Positions 43,613-55,740 are shown, numbered from the stretch's first letter. The stretch is 64,000 nt of DNA from Lumbricus terrestris (GCA_949752735.1 OX457053.1:6094677-6158676), one strand, 5' to 3'. Translations and numbers: made by a program. The notes: a model not told the origin generated them from the sequence alone.

Positions 43613-44556
43613 TAAGAGGAATCTCTTATCAGCGGATAGATGCAATTTAATCTGACCTTGTTTTGTCATATTGTGGCGCTATAATAAAATCGCTGAATTC
43701 AGTTCAACAAGCGTTGACGACTTCGATTCTCACCCTCGGCGTATGACGACGACTCATTGACCAGTCTTCCACGTCACTCCATAATCTTCTCTGCACCGAT
43801 GGTGTAGGCCTACCACCAGGGACGCAAAATTTCCAGACTAAAAGATTGTCTAACACGCTGATCAAATGTAAATGGCTAAGCTAAACTTCAAATTCTTCAG
43901 GTATTTCTCGTGAATAAGCTGGTGCCCCGTACTTAGCTTCAATGCTCGATCATCATCCGCTTACCATCCTCGGAGTCTGACCTGGCACCGGAACGGACAA
44001 CGCAGCCTGGCAATAATCGCGGATTTGATTTAGCGCCGTTGTGTAAACTGGTCCGTCAAGTTAGCCTCTGCCTAGGCCTATAGCACTTAGACACCATCTA
44101 AAAGATTTGCCCTTGGGTCTATAATAGCCCGCGGAGTAACAGATTGAAGACTCATAGAGTTTGCTGAAGAAGTTCTGCGAATTTGAGGAATTTACGGAAT
44201 TGGCAATTATTGTATACAAATGCAAAAATGTATTGCGATCGCTGGAAAATAATCGTCGTAATCGACTCGAGGAAAATTTTCATTTGGTTCGAAGCCATAT
44301 TTCACTTGCAGAGAACTTTAATTATAGTTCATGACATTGCAACCTCACTGACTTCAAAGCACTGAACTGTTAATTGAAGATCAGACTCACCGGGGAGTCG
44401 AACCACGTAATAACAAGACTCGATGCACGAAAATGATCAAAACAGCCTAAGGTCATAAATTTATATATATATATATAGGCCTATATATATACAGGGTGGT
44501 CCAGCATAAATGTTCCGACTTTGCACGCGTATAACTTCGCCAATTTTTAATATTTA

Positions 44557-46327
44557 CAGTCATGGCCAAAAGTTTACGAACACCAAATTTTTTCATAATT
44601 TTCGTGGATATTTCAGCACTGCGCTCTACCATGGTCACTCCTGGGCTACTTTTATTAGTGAAATGTGCTGCCACCAAGCTGCCGCCAACCTGCCAAGCTG
44701 CTGCCAACAAGCTGCCACCAAGCTGCTGCCAAGCTGCCGCCAACCTGCCAAGCTGCCACCAAGCTGCCGCCAAGCTGACAAGCTGCCACCAAGCTGCCAA
44801 GCTGCCACCAAACTGCTGCCAAGCTGCCGCCAAGCTGCCAAGCTGCCACCAAGCTGCGGCCAAGCTGCCTAGCTGCCGCCAAGCTGCCACCAAGCTGCTG
44901 CCAAGCTGCCTAGCTGCCGCCAAGCTGCCAAGCTGCCACCAAGCTGCTGCCAAGCTGCCTAGCTGCCGTCAAGCTGCTAAGCTGCCACCAAGCTGCCGCC
45001 AAGCTGCCACCAAGCTGCCGCCAAGCTGCCGCCAAGCTGCCTAGCTGCCGCCAAGCTGCCGCCAGGCTGCCGCCAAGCTGCCAAGCTGCCACCAAGCTGC
45101 CAAGCTGCCGCTAAGCTGCCAACAAGCTGCCACCAAGCTGCTGCCAAGCTGCCGCCAACCTGCCAAGCTGCCACCAAGCTGCTGCCAAGCTGCCGCCAAG
45201 CTGCCGCCAAGCTGCCAAGCTGCCGCCAAGCTGCCACCAAGTTGCCGCCAAGCTGCTGCCAAGCTGCCGCCAAGCTGCCAAGCTGCCACCAAGCTGCCAA
45301 GCTGCCGCCAAGCTGCCAAGCTGCCACCAAGCTGCCACCAAGCTGCCGCCAAGCTGCCAAGCTGCCACCAAGTTGCCGCCAAGCTGCCAAGCTGCCGCCA
45401 AGCTGCCAAGCTGCCGCCAAGCTGCCAAGCTGCCACCAAGCTGCCAAGCTGCCGCCAAGCTGCCAAGCTGCTGCCAAGCTGCCACCAAGCTGCCGCCAAG
45501 CTGCCACCAAGCTGCCGCCAAGCTGCCTAGCTGCCGCCAAGCTGCCAAGCTGCCAAGCTGCCACCAAGCTGCCGCCAAGCTGCCAAGCTGGCGGCAGCTT
45601 GGCAGCTTGACGGCAGCTTGGTGGCAGCTTGGCAGCTTGACGGCAGCTTGGTGGCAGCTTGGCAGCTTGGCGGCAGCTTGGTGGCAGCTTGGCAGCTTGG
45701 TGGCAGCTAGGCGGCAGCTTGGTGGCAGCTTGGCTGCTTGGCGGCAGCTTGGCAGCTTGGCGGAAGCTTGGTTGCTTGGTAGCTTGGCGGCAGCTTGGCG
45801 GCAGCTTGGCGACAGCTTGGTGGCAGCTTGGCAGCTTGTCGGCAGCTTGGCAGCTTGGCCGCAGCTTGGTGGCAGCTTGGCAGCTTGGCGGCAGCTTGGC
45901 AGCTTGGTGGCAGCTTGGCAGCTTGGCGGCAGCTTGGTGGCAGCTTGGCAGCTTGGCGGCAGCTTGGCAGCTTGGTGGCAGCTTGGCAGCTTGGCGGCAG
46001 CTTGGCAGCGTGGCGGCAGCTTGGTGGCAGCTTGGTGGCAGCTTGGCAGCTTGGTGGCAGCTTGGCAGCTTGGTGGCAGCTTGGCAGCTTGGCGGCAGCT
46101 TGGCAGCAGCTTGGCAGCAGCTTGGCAGCTTGGCGGCAGCTTGGTGGCAGCTTGTTGGCAGCTTGGCGGCAGCTTGGCAGCAGCTTGGTGGCAGCTTGGC
46201 AGCAGCTTGGTGGCAGCACATTTCACTAATAAAAGTAGCCCAGGAGTGACCATGGTAGAGCGCAGTGCTGAAATATCCACGAAAATTATGAAAAAAATTG
46301 GTGTTCGTAAACTTTTGGCCATGACTG
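44557..46327. mobile_element. Tc1/mariner-type foldback element with minisatellite arms (1771 bp)
   Basis: Inverted ends of about 110 bp start cagtcatggccaaaagttt and are flanked by TA on both sides (44555-44556, 46328-46329); the c-a-g-t-x-x-t-g-g-c-c-a-a-a-a-g-t form is typical of Tc1-like elements. Between them, 44668-45588 is an array of aagctgcc and aagctgccrcc units and 45589-46215 is the same array in reverse complement, so the whole can fold into one long hairpin. All long frames here (QAAAKLPSC..., GGSLAAWRQL...) are repeat artefacts. Confidence 0.88.
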
Positions 46328-46426
46328 TATATACTTAATGCATCAAATTGCTGGTCATTAGGATAATGACTCCGATTTGACATCGATCGTCGAAATGAAC
46401 CGAGTTCCGCATCCTCCCGTGTGTAC

Positions 46427-46780
46427 TCATTCATTCAATCATTCATTCATTCATTCATTCATTCATTTATTCATTCATTCATTCATTTATTCATTCATTC
46501 ATTCATTTATTAATTCGTTTATTCATTCACTCATTCATTCACTCATTCATTCACTCATTCTTACTTCCATTCATTCATTTATTCATCCATCCATTCATTC
46601 ATCATTCATTCACTCACTCATTCGTTCTTTCTTTCATTCGTTTATTCATTCAATTATTCATTCGTTTATTCGTTCATTCATTCACTAACTAATTTATTAA
46701 TTCATCCATCCATTCATTCATCCATCCATCCATTCATTCATTCATTCCATCATTCATTCATTATTCATTTCATCAGCCAT
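46427..46780. repeat. (ATTC)n microsatellite
   Basis: Long imperfect tetranucleotide run ending in catttatataacgcctgtcc, a decayed LINE/SINE tail. Confidence 0.95.
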
Positions 46781-47878
46781 TCATTTATATAACGCCTGTC
46801 CAAAATGACTAATCGTCGTTTGAAGACTTTCTTATTTTCTCAGAGATGTCACGCTGCAGAGAGCGACGCTGAACAGCTGTTTTTTTAAATAGAAAAACAA
46901 AAGGCACTGCATGAATTCTCATATACGATAAGATACGATACAATGTCTATATAATATAGTCGCCCTTGATTGGTCAGCGGAACCGGAAGTCGGCGAAAGA
47001 GACGGAGGCATTATGGGATTTATGGGAGAATTAATAGGAATAATAGTTGAGACGAGGAACGTTAGGAAACTAAACGAGACAGCGTTCATTATAAGATGAA
47101 CGGAATTCTTAATTGAAAGCCGTTTCCGATGCCATTTGCACTGCGAAGTCGATGAGCGACCAAAAGACCAATCTTAAAAGTAGCCTATTACTTCAAATAA
47201 ACAATTTAGTAGTAGCCTAATTAATTGTGTCTTTGATAATGCAGTTTTCGCACCCGTTAGCATAGCCTATAGACTATAGGCTATAGTCTGCGTGCGTAAT
47301 GACACTTCGCAATTTTCTGTGCATTGATTTGCCTACAATTCTAGTACAAGCTATCCCAATGCAAACTATCATAGTCTAATCGAATCTACATTGTCAAAAA
47401 GGTCCATCAACCTTCCAATCGGTAGATGGTGTTAATAAAGCGAGTAACTATAGTAGAACGTGATAGGCGCCCTGCTGGCAGGGGCGGATCCAGGGGGCAA
47501 TCCGGCCATGACCCCCACCCCATTCAAAAGTGCATAGGACGTGTGCCTCCCTCCCATTTGTTTTCAACAAGCATTAAAAATCAAAATCAACGCAGCGGGA
47601 GAGAAATGTAGAATACGACGACTAGAGAGGTCATAGTATATGGCTATATTATCGTTGCTTGCAGAGAACACTTCGACCAGATTTTTCTGGCAAAGATCAC
47701 CTAAAATTTTGGCGAAAATGTCTGTATCCGACCCTTCGTGTTAGTTGCCGAAAGGTAAATAATATTCGACTCCTGTAATGACTTGTGATCATCCTTCATA
47801 CTTTGAATATTGTAATCATTCCGCTGTGAGTAGGCTATGTTTGATGTCAAACGAAGATTATTAATATTCGTTCATTTA

Positions 47879-48036
47879 TTTCGATAATTTATATAGCGCC
47901 TCTTCAAGAATCTACTCAGAGGTGCTCCCAGCCCAGCCACAGATAAAAAAATACTATTTGAGCAGCTTATAAAAAGCAGGTGATTTCAGTCTAGGCGTAA
48001 GCCGCAAGGTTAGTGGGAGGCCATTCCAGACAGTTC
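47879..48036 (-). pseudogene. LINE 3' end
   Basis: Minus-strand frame TVWNGLPLTLRLTPRL then the gctgggagcacctctg and gaggcgctatataaat tail. Confidence 0.7.
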
Positions 48037-48684
48037 TAATCTAATTTAATCTAACCCAACCATGTTCAACCCAAGCCAAATCCAATATCAATCCAATCTA
48101 ACTCGACCTGTTGACGTCGGTTATATCCTATGTCGTCGTAATAAATAATAATACAAGAGTTCGATTTAAGAGTTAGGCTTATACACCGTCATCATAAATC
48201 CTTATCGCTTAAATTACTCAATATTGATAGATCTATGGTAGAGGCACTCATTCATCCGTTGCTATACACCTCCACAATAATATATAGTCCTTAAACAACG
48301 GTGAGAATGCTTGCGACATCTGTCGTCAATTCTTATCGTTCGTGTCGTCATCTTTCATGATTTCTGCATATATAGACAGTAGACATCTTACAGTAATATT
48401 ATACGATGTCTATGGATTTCTGCCTCGTTTAGAACACGATTGATCGGATGACACGCTTTCTTCTTCTTCCACTTGTGACGACATTCAAGGATCTCTTTCT
48501 GGATGAAGATGGATGATGCACTGCTTGAAGTGGGAGCTGAGTATGGCTCGCGGTATTCACGTTTGACATTTTCACTGATTGCCATATGTAGAAGGATTTT
48601 CATTCAGGCAGCGTTTGTGTGAGCGACATAAGCGAAAGTTGATGTTTTCCAAAGATATGAATTAAAAACTAGTCGCATGTGATA

Positions 48685-49840
48685 GCGGGGTTGGATGTAA
48701 CACCTCAGGCGGGGTTGGATGTGACATGTTACAGCCTGCCCCAATGTATGTTACAATGGAAGCCCCAATGGATTTAAACTTATAATACTAGATAAGACAG
48801 CCTAGACCTTATTGGCCTATGATCGTAGATTTACGAATAAAAAAGTTGCAAGCCTTTTAATTATTACAGTGTAGAGTCCTTCCTCAAAGAATGAGGAATT
48901 TCAAATGTAAAGAGACGAAGGGTATAGAAACAATATAAGAGGAGCAAACAGAGTTATTGCTGGAATGAGTCCTGTCACTCTGTTGCAGAGGAATTGAAAA
49001 TCTGTCATGTCAAACTATTATTGGCCCATACCGGCTTATAAAGAAGCAGTCACAAAAATGCTGGTATACGCTACAGATGATATTGAACCGAATGTAGCAC
49101 ACGGCAGAAATAGAAAGGTTCTTCAGCTGACGAAGAAGTTGTTCTGATGAAGCATAGCCTACAGAGCGTGCTTCTTCCATTTACATTGGTCTTTCACCCA
49201 GAGAAGAGAGAAAACTAGCATTTCCTGTCGACCCTCACTGCGACCAATAACGCCGAAGAAGTTCACATTGCTTTGGCAACAGAAAGGTGCAAACCAATAC
49301 CCTTTCTATCATGGTCAGGATTGACAAGGAATAAGTGAGCCTGAGGCGTCAATCAAAATTCGTGCGCTATCAGTGTCAAAGATGAGTCACTTGATGAACT
49401 ATCTGCGATGTTGTGTGATGACACCACCGATAAAGACACTGACATGGATGCCACTGAAGCCAAGGAAATTTATAAAGCAACCAAGAAATCTGCGGAAGAC
49501 CTTGCCTCCTAAGCTGTACCGTGTGTGCAGGGTCTGGTTAAGGCGGAGAATGGTGGTTTAGGTGCACTGCATGTGGCTATTGGGCACATAAAGCATGTAC
49601 TGTCGCAGATCGTCTGGGGTTATATGTTTGCAATCACTGCAAGTGACATAGCTAACCAAGACGCTCTTATAATGCATATGCACACACTAATTACGACAGT
49701 AGACCTAGCTCTGGCCTCACTCGAACATTGCAACAATATCTAATTGTCTAATAATCAATTTCGTACTATTCCAAATAGTGTTACATCTTACCCCGGTTAG
49801 TGTTACATCTTACCCCGATGCTGGGGTCGAAAGTAACACT
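48685..49840 (+). pseudogene. Decayed pogo/Jerky-like DNA transposon
   Basis: Ends are inverted and each is doubled: ggggttggatgtaacac on the left, gtgttacatcttacccc on the right. Between them are fragments in shifting frames: CHSVAEELKICHVKL (helix-turn-helix-like, about 48972), FSSTDEEVVLMKHSL, and ISEPEASIKIRALSVSK (about 49327-49380), which resembles the PEATSxxRAxxFNK region of pogo-like transposases. Several stops and frameshifts; not functional. Confidence 0.55.
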
Positions 49841-50007
49841 CTTTTTATGGTGTCGGCTGTATTTGATGCGCAAACCACTTGATACTTTGGCATTATAAAG
49901 CTAAGATGTTAGGCTATCGTTTGATGCAAGAATATTGCAATTATATTTATTACAAATGCCAAAAACATGCAAAATTCGAAATGTGTTACATTCGTCCCCG
50001 GTCTCCC

Positions 50008-50155
50008 CTATATGTTCGTTGCCTTGCAGCCGGAGGGTTGCAGGTTCGAATCCACCTCAAACCGCCTCATATGGACCTTCGGCAAGTCCTTCACTCGCAA
50101 TTGCTCAGCGATTTGGTGTTAAACTTCGATTCAGTGTCCGCGCTGTCCGTCATCG
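50008..50155 (+). repeat. tRNA-derived SINE, partial
   Basis: Has the B-box ggttcgaatcc and the middle part (cactcgcaattgctcagc) but lacks the start and the gcgctataacaag tail. Confidence 0.8.
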
Positions 50156-50201
50156 TATATAATGATTATTGTTTGACACAGTTTTGCACGTGTGCGTCCG
50201 C

Positions 50202-50405
50202 GTGCGTATTGGTATGTGTGCATGTCTGCGTGTGTTTGTGTATGTGTGGGTGTGTTTGCGTGTGTGTATGTGCATGCTTTTGTGTAGCTGTGTGTATGTG
50301 TTTGCGTAGGTGTATGTGCATTTGATTGTGTGTGTGTGTGCGCGCGCGCGTGTGGGTGGGTGTGTGCGTGTGTGTGCGTGTGTGTGTGTGTGAGTGTGTG
50401 TGTAC
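50202..50405. repeat. GT-rich simple repeat
   Basis: Imperfect (GT)n with gcgcgcgcg; potential Z-DNA. Confidence 0.9.
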
Positions 50406-50696
50406 TTGTCCGCGTTCGTTCGTCTGTGTACTTGTTTGGTTTCGCATTGATGACCGGGGTGGGGTAAGGGGGAGGGGCGGTGGCATATTATATGGTCGTC
50501 AGTTTAGTTTTATGTTCCTTGATGTCCATTCGTTTCCTTCGTTCGTTGTGGTCAGCGATCTTTCCTCACCTCTGATCTCTCTCCTCTCAATCCATCGACA
50601 GCATTTTCTCGGCCAAAGTCTCATCCTCCGCTCTCTGTCACTGACTCACTGTGGCTGGTCCAGACTCCAGAACAAGAGCAGCCCTATACTCTTCCC

Positions 50697-50760
50697 CTCC
50701 TCCTGCTCCTCCTGCTCCTCCTGCGCCTCTTCCTCCTCTTCCTTCTTCTCCTCCTCCTCG

Positions 50761-50795
<35 letters not shown>

Positions 50796-50973
50796 CTGCT
50801 CCTCCTCCTGCTTCTCCTCCTGCTCCTCCTCCTGCTCCTCCTGCTCCTCCTCCTGCTCCTCCTGCTCCTCTTGCTCCTCCTCCTGCTCCTCCTCCTGCTC
50901 CTCCTCCTGCTCCTCCTCCTGCTCCTCCTGCTCCTCCTCCTGCTCCTCCTCCTGCTCCTCCTCCTCCTCCGTC
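50697..50973. repeat. Pyrimidine-rich (CTCCTG/CTC)n repeat
   Basis: Trinucleotide-based repeat of ctc, ctg and ttc. Open in all frames of both strands, so poly-Ser/Cys, poly-Pro/Ala, Gly/Ala and Arg translations are artefacts. Confidence 0.95.
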
Positions 50974-51113
50974 TATGCTTTGTTGCACGGCTACAACGCT
51001 GCCTGATTATAATCATGGGAACATAATGCAATGACTTCGATTATTCCGGCATCATTCTATCTTTTTTCAACGTTCCAGCGAAGTGTAGGCACTTGCCAAT
51101 AATTAATTTATTT

Positions 51114-51390
51114 GTACACCGTGATTTAAAAAAACTAAGCCAAATTGTTTTGCATATATCTCTAATACCTGATCACATATCACGTTAAAATTTTCCAAAT
51201 ATTTAGAGAATTGGACCAAGAATATGATTCCAAAATTTCATGAGATAAAGTTGGACGGATAAAAAGATACGAATCTTTCAACTTCATATGCCGAAATTTC
51301 AGTTTACAAGCACTTTTCTGTCAGATTCAATGAAAGTAAGCTAGACTGTTTTTCTTTTATCTTTAATGCCTGATAATTAATCATACTATG
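51114..51390. repeat. Dispersed repeat (tacaccgtgatttaaaaa...)
   Basis: Shares cgtg-x-ttx-aaaaa and catatatctctaatxcctga with the copy at about 16267-16350. Internally the phrase recurs at about 51345 (tatctttaatgcctgataatt). Confidence 0.65.
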
Positions 51391-51925
51391 TACTAGGATG
51401 GATGGATGAATGGACGGACGGACGGATAAAGGAAAAGCATAGATTGAATGAAGAAACCAAAGAAGGATGGATGAAGCGAAATGAAGAAAGGAATGAAGTA
51501 TAATGCAAAGGAGGTAAAGATGCAATGAGTGCATGCCCTTCACGCAGTATAGTCACCCATCCAACGATAATCGGGTGACTATAGCCAGCAGCTTCATCCG
51601 CAGCAGAACGGTGCGAGAACAGACACACACTGCGGAGAGATAGAGAACGAGTCTTTCTGCCGTTCATCGTTCACATCGGTCGCACACTGGAACGAATTCC
51701 ATTCGACTTGAAGTCGCTCATCCGCGTTATTGCTCCACCTACCACGGACCAGGAGAGGGAGCAGTTGGAGACGTGGAAAGAGAAACCTCGACCGTCCGTC
51801 TGTCCGTCCGTTCTTGTAGATCAGTCCGAAGTGGGTTCACTGTGTCTGTTTGGGTGTGTCTGTCTGTCTGTGCGTGGAAGACAGTGACACAGACGATTAA
51901 ACGGAGATTGGTTTTGCCGCAAACG

Positions 51926-51980
51926 ATGTCGCCGTTGCAGTTGTCCATCCTTATACTCTTCGTTTTCCTTCTCAGATCCG
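51926..51980 (+). CDS. Cys-rich protein exon 1, signal peptide
   Basis: ATG at 51926; hydrophobic leader LSILILFVFLL; good donor gtaagg. Upstream in-frame ATG at 51773 would add a Ser/Arg-rich lead and remove the leader's N-terminal position, so 51926 is preferred. Confidence 0.6.
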
Positions 51981-54900
51981 GTAAGGGCATCTGCATATAT
52001 TATACGTAATTGCATTGTATTGTATTGTATTGCTATCGCATTGTTATTGTATTGTATTGTATTGTACTGCATTGTATTGTATTGTACTGCATTGTATTGT
52101 AGCCTATATTAGGAGAATTTTTAAAGTGCTTTAAAGCTAGCTATTCAGAGGCGACGCTCACAGCCTGAAATCTCAAGGAAATAAGAAAGATTTCTGCAGG
52201 CAGCGAATTGCTGAAGATGACACCCCCGATAAGATCTTACTTCGGATAGAGGGAAGGGGGGTTATTCTACGTGGAAGAACTATTTGCAAATGGCAAGTGC
52301 GCGGTGTGGCGGCTATATCGTTTCTTTACCTTACATGGCTGTGGCTGACATCTTTACCTTACATCACAATGCTTAGCCTATAACTAACCGTATACCTCAT
52401 CATATACCTCCACATGGCATTGTAACGTAAGTTACGTAACTTGCCTCTGTGCGCGCAAGACTGTATCCGTATTTAAATTATAATTCGTATAGAGATTGCC
52501 ACAGCATTGGTACTTGTTGTGGGGCGCGGTGGTGTAGTGGGTATGTTCGCTGCCTTGCAGCCGAAGGGTTGCAGGTTCGAATCCACCTCAAGCCACCTCG
52601 TAGAGACCTTGGGCAAGTCTTTCACTTGCAATTGCTCTTGCGCTTCAGAATGAAACTCCAATTCAGCGTCCGGGCTGTAGTCGGGAGCGGTTATGAGTAG
52701 TAATCTTGAAGGGGCGCTATAACAAGTGCATACTGCACGTATACATATATTCTATCATGAGAACAAAATAGCAAGTCATAATTTCTCTTAATCTGCCATT
52801 ACTGCCCATATCTTGCCATACGTAGCCATTCTTCATTTTTGTCTTGCCATATCTATTCGAGATTAGCTATACATGCTTCGGCGAATTTGTTTCAAACCTC
52901 TCTGGACCTGAAAATCTCTATCCGAATTCAAGCCTTTTGGACCTGATTGGGATCTTTCTTTGACTATCCCTGCAGGCTGCAGCCAAACCTAACACAGCGC
53001 CTCGCTCGTGAATAAGCAGTGGACCCGCGTTTAGCATTAGGTTGACGCCTAAGAACTTTGGAGTTTAAGATTACGATTGCCGATTATTTTACCGTCGTTT
53101 TACCGGTTTCCACGAGAGAAAGATACATTTCTTGGTAATGGTGTTTTTCTTTCAATGCACCGACAGTACGTGCATATCTTATGTCGTTTCGTCCATTAGT
53201 GGCTCTTTTAGACGCATGCACTATGAAGACTCTAAATGCATCTATACCAGCGTTTCCCAACCTGTTGCGACTTAAGAGCCTTTTTTTCTAAGTTGGAGGA
53301 CACGATTGCCACTTTTTCTTATTTGAAGGACATTAGTGGGCCACAAGGCTAACATTTAATTAACTAAAAGCGTATAAAATTGTTATAATTGATTCAAAAT
53401 AGAATGTTTGATGCTGTTTATAGGCGTCAGAATTCAATCATTTGCAATAGAAAATAATTCTGTGTTCTATCCAGTCCAAAGTGTCACTTTTTTCCTATAT
53501 TTTTGTTAATTCTTTGAGAGATGAGGGCCATTTTTAGACCTGGCAGGCCACTGTTGGACCGCGGTCCACGGCTTGGGAACCGCTGATCTACACGATCACC
53601 AGAGTTCCCATCGACTATAGACTACACTATAATATACTCGTCAGCAAATGAGTGGTAGCACTATTGCTGATGTTATCAGAGAAATCAGAAGTCATAAAAC
53701 GAGATTTATATCATTGCCTGGTCTTCTGATGCAAGGAATCACCATACATAGTGGCATATCACGAGTCAGTTAGTAGGTTATAATGGCTGGCCGGTGAGTA
53801 GAGAATCTGCTGGCATTGAATGAGCTATAGTAGGTACACGAGTGAGTGAATGCATTGATGACTGATTTGATTGATCAGTTGATAAGTTGATTGAGTGAGT
53901 GCACCATTAAGTGTGGAAATGAGTGAGTGATTGAGTGATTGAGTAAACGAGCGAGTGAGTGAGTGTGAGTGAACCAGTAAGTGAGAATGAGTGAGTTAGT
54001 AAGCGAGGGAGTGTGTGAGTGAGTGAATGAATGAGAAAACGACGGAGTGTGTGTCTCGGTGAGTGAGTAAGTGATTGAGTGAGTGAGTGAGTGAGTGCAA
54101 GTGAGTGAGCGAGCGAGGAAGCGTGTATGTGAGTGAGTGTGTGGGTGAGTGAGTGTAAGTGAATGAAGCAAGAAGTGAGAATGAGTGAATGACGGAGTTA
54201 GTCAGTCAGTTAGTCAGTCAGTCATTTAGCTTAGAATATTTGTCCCTCCGTCTGTGCATCCATTCTTCCATCTGTCATTTTTATGTCCCCATCTGTCTTT
54301 GTCTCTCCACCAGTCTGTCCATTCTCCTCTGTACCCATCATTAAAATTGCCAGCGATAACCAGAAACGACCATAGCGGCATCATCATCATGAGCATCAGC
54401 AGCAGCAGCAGCAGCATTATTCCATGCATTTAGGCGTTGAAGCATGCACTGTCCAATTATATGGCGACCATCGTCATATCCAAAGATTCGTTCCCTGAGC
54501 GACACTGAGAGGAAGATTGCTCACTGCAGCTATGGCATTTTTTCTTCTTCGCTAATGATTCATTTTTAAGCAGAAACAGAAGATATAAGCTGCACCAAAG
54601 TGGCTTAGATATGTAACGGAATATTATATATATATATATATTATATATGTTTATTTATATATATATCTATAGCAGTGGTATGTCTCTGCCTCTTTCTCTG
54701 ACTGTCTGTCTGTCTCTTTGTCTCTCTCTTTGTCTCCCTCTGTCTCTGTCTCTGTCTCTCTCGCCCTGTCTCCCGCTCTCCTTCTCTCTCTCCCCCTCTC
54801 TCCCTATCTCTCAAACGTGCAATAACAAATACAAGAGATGCGCTACAGAAGTCAATAGATAACATTTGCTTCCGTTGTAGGGGAAGGTATTCGATGTTCC

Positions 54901-55009
54901 ATATGCGATACGAAGATAACCGGATATTCGTGTCTGACGAATCCTCCTGCTCCAGAGCAGTGCGTCGGATTCGCCAACTGTATCGTGCTCGTCAAATATC
55001 GGACAGATG
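51926..55009 (+). CDS. Secreted small cysteine-rich protein, possibly Ly6/uPAR-like, 5' part
   Basis: Two exons fit together: 51926-51980 and 54881-55009, both ending in phase 1. Exon 1 encodes a signal peptide, MSPLQLSILILFVFLLRS, with donor ccg|gtaagg. Exon 2 encodes GEGIRCSICDTKITGYSC, then PPAPEQCVGFANC and IVLVKYRTD: five cysteines in a spacing like the start of a three-finger (LU) domain, which typically opens with C-x-x-C after the signal peptide. A third exon carrying the remaining cysteines and any membrane anchor was not identified. A splice to 61582 is possible (cgcag acceptor) but reads into a stop without the expected cysteines. Family assignment is tentative; the two-exon structure is better supported. 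Confidence 0.5.
51999..52103. repeat. (ATTGT)n pentanucleotide repeat
   Basis: Imperfect tandem attgt/actgc units in the first intron of the Cys-rich gene. Confidence 0.9.
52521..52735 (+). repeat. tRNA-derived SINE
   Basis: Complete copy: ggggcgcggtggtgtagtgg head, ggttcgaatcc B-box, tgaaggggcgctataacaag tail. Confidence 0.9.
53248..53585. mobile_element. hAT-type MITE (338 bp)
   Basis: Ends cagcgtttcccaacc and cttgggaaccgctg; flanks ATCTATAC (53240-53247) and ATCTACAC (53586-53593), one mismatch. Confidence 0.82.
53890..54215. repeat. (GAGT)n tetranucleotide repeat
   Basis: Imperfect gagt/gtga runs; frames rich in THSH on the minus strand are artefacts. Confidence 0.93.
54685..54812. repeat. 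Pyrimidine-rich (CTGTCT/CTCT)n repeat
   Basis: Simple repeat just upstream of Cys-rich exon 2. Confidence 0.92.
54881..55009 (+). CDS. Cys-rich protein exon 2
   Basis: Acceptor ttccgttgtag, donor gatg|gtaaaa, phase 1 to 1. Cysteine pattern C-x2-C-x8-C-x9-C-x5-C. Confidence 0.6.
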
Positions 55010-55079
55010 GTAAAATGTTTTGATCTTCATGTAGCATATTATTAGATCGATCCCAGTAATCATTGTGTATCTATACTGT

Positions 55080-55190
55080 AATCTAATCTTATTCTATTAA
55101 TCTTAGCATTTCTACCGTAATCTAATCGTATTCTATTAATTTTAGCATATCTACTGTAATCTAGTCGTATTCTATTAATCGGTATTAGGT
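55080..55190. repeat. Short tandem repeat, about 54-bp unit
   Basis: Two to three copies of ctgtaatctaatcxtattct followed by attaatxttagcat. Confidence 0.8.
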
Positions 55191-55424
55191 CGATAACTAA
55201 ATGCGAAGAATAAAATATCAAAAATTCTAAAGAACTTTTGACAGGTCATAAGACTGGTCAGCAGTGAAATAGGCAGTCAGGTTACTGACCGATCGCCGTC
55301 TATGCGGTAAAACCGCCACTGACAGATCATAAGCTCAATCAAGGCAATAGGCCCTGAAATATGTATAGGCCCTATCTCCATGGCATTTTGTACCACATGA
55401 TAAATGCCTTTTGAAAAGCACTCG

Positions 55425-55740
55425 ACCATGGGCGTCCACGCACAGAGGCAAAAGAGGCAATTGTAGGCTACCCCCGGTAAATAGACACTTATAATCTTTA
55501 TCAACTCCTTTTGGTTTTTAAATTAACAAACTTCTTCGCACCAAAGCACTTGTGATTCTAATGAAGAAGTAAAACTGAGAAGCTGACATCTATAGTAGGC
55601 CTAACCTCTATGAAAAAATATCCAATGTTCTTAATTTTCTGCTTTGCATTTCAAGCTCTTGCCGAAAAAATAATCATGGCCATTTTGTTTTGCCCCTTTT
55701 GAAAAAAACACATGAAGGTGCACATGCACGCAACAGGTAA
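55425..55740 (-). mobile_element. Diverged copy of the 5706 MITE family
   Basis: The reverse strand has ggggcaaaacaaaatggccatg ... ggcaagagcttgaaatgcaaagcag-type words that match 5745-5810; the left edge ccatgggcgtcc resembles the family terminus. Confidence 0.6.

Larger units (their letters stand above)
40676..51925. other. Gene-poor region, repeats and unassigned DNA
   Basis: No gene recognised. It contains hAT-type elements (42750, partial ends at about 41253, 42646 and 47479), LINE ends (43402, 47879), the Tc1-type foldback (44557), a tetranucleotide array (46427), a decayed pogo-like transposon (48685) and C/T- and G/T-rich simple repeats (50202-50973). The minus-strand frame 48603-48388 could not be assigned. 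Confidence 0.6.

Noticed and set aside
44977..46434. 485-residue minus-strand frame and several 120-400-residue frames on both strands
   Set aside because: They are translations of the aagctgcc minisatellite inside the Tc1-type foldback; open in many frames at once with no domain.
48388..48603. 71-residue minus-strand frame (ECRHKWKKKKACHPINRVLNE)
   Set aside because: No family recognised and no splice partner; left unannotated.
50326..51034. 226-residue Ser/Cys-rich frame and Pro/Ala-, Gly/Ala- and Arg-rich counterparts
   Set aside because: Product of the ctcctg simple repeat and the GT-rich repeat.
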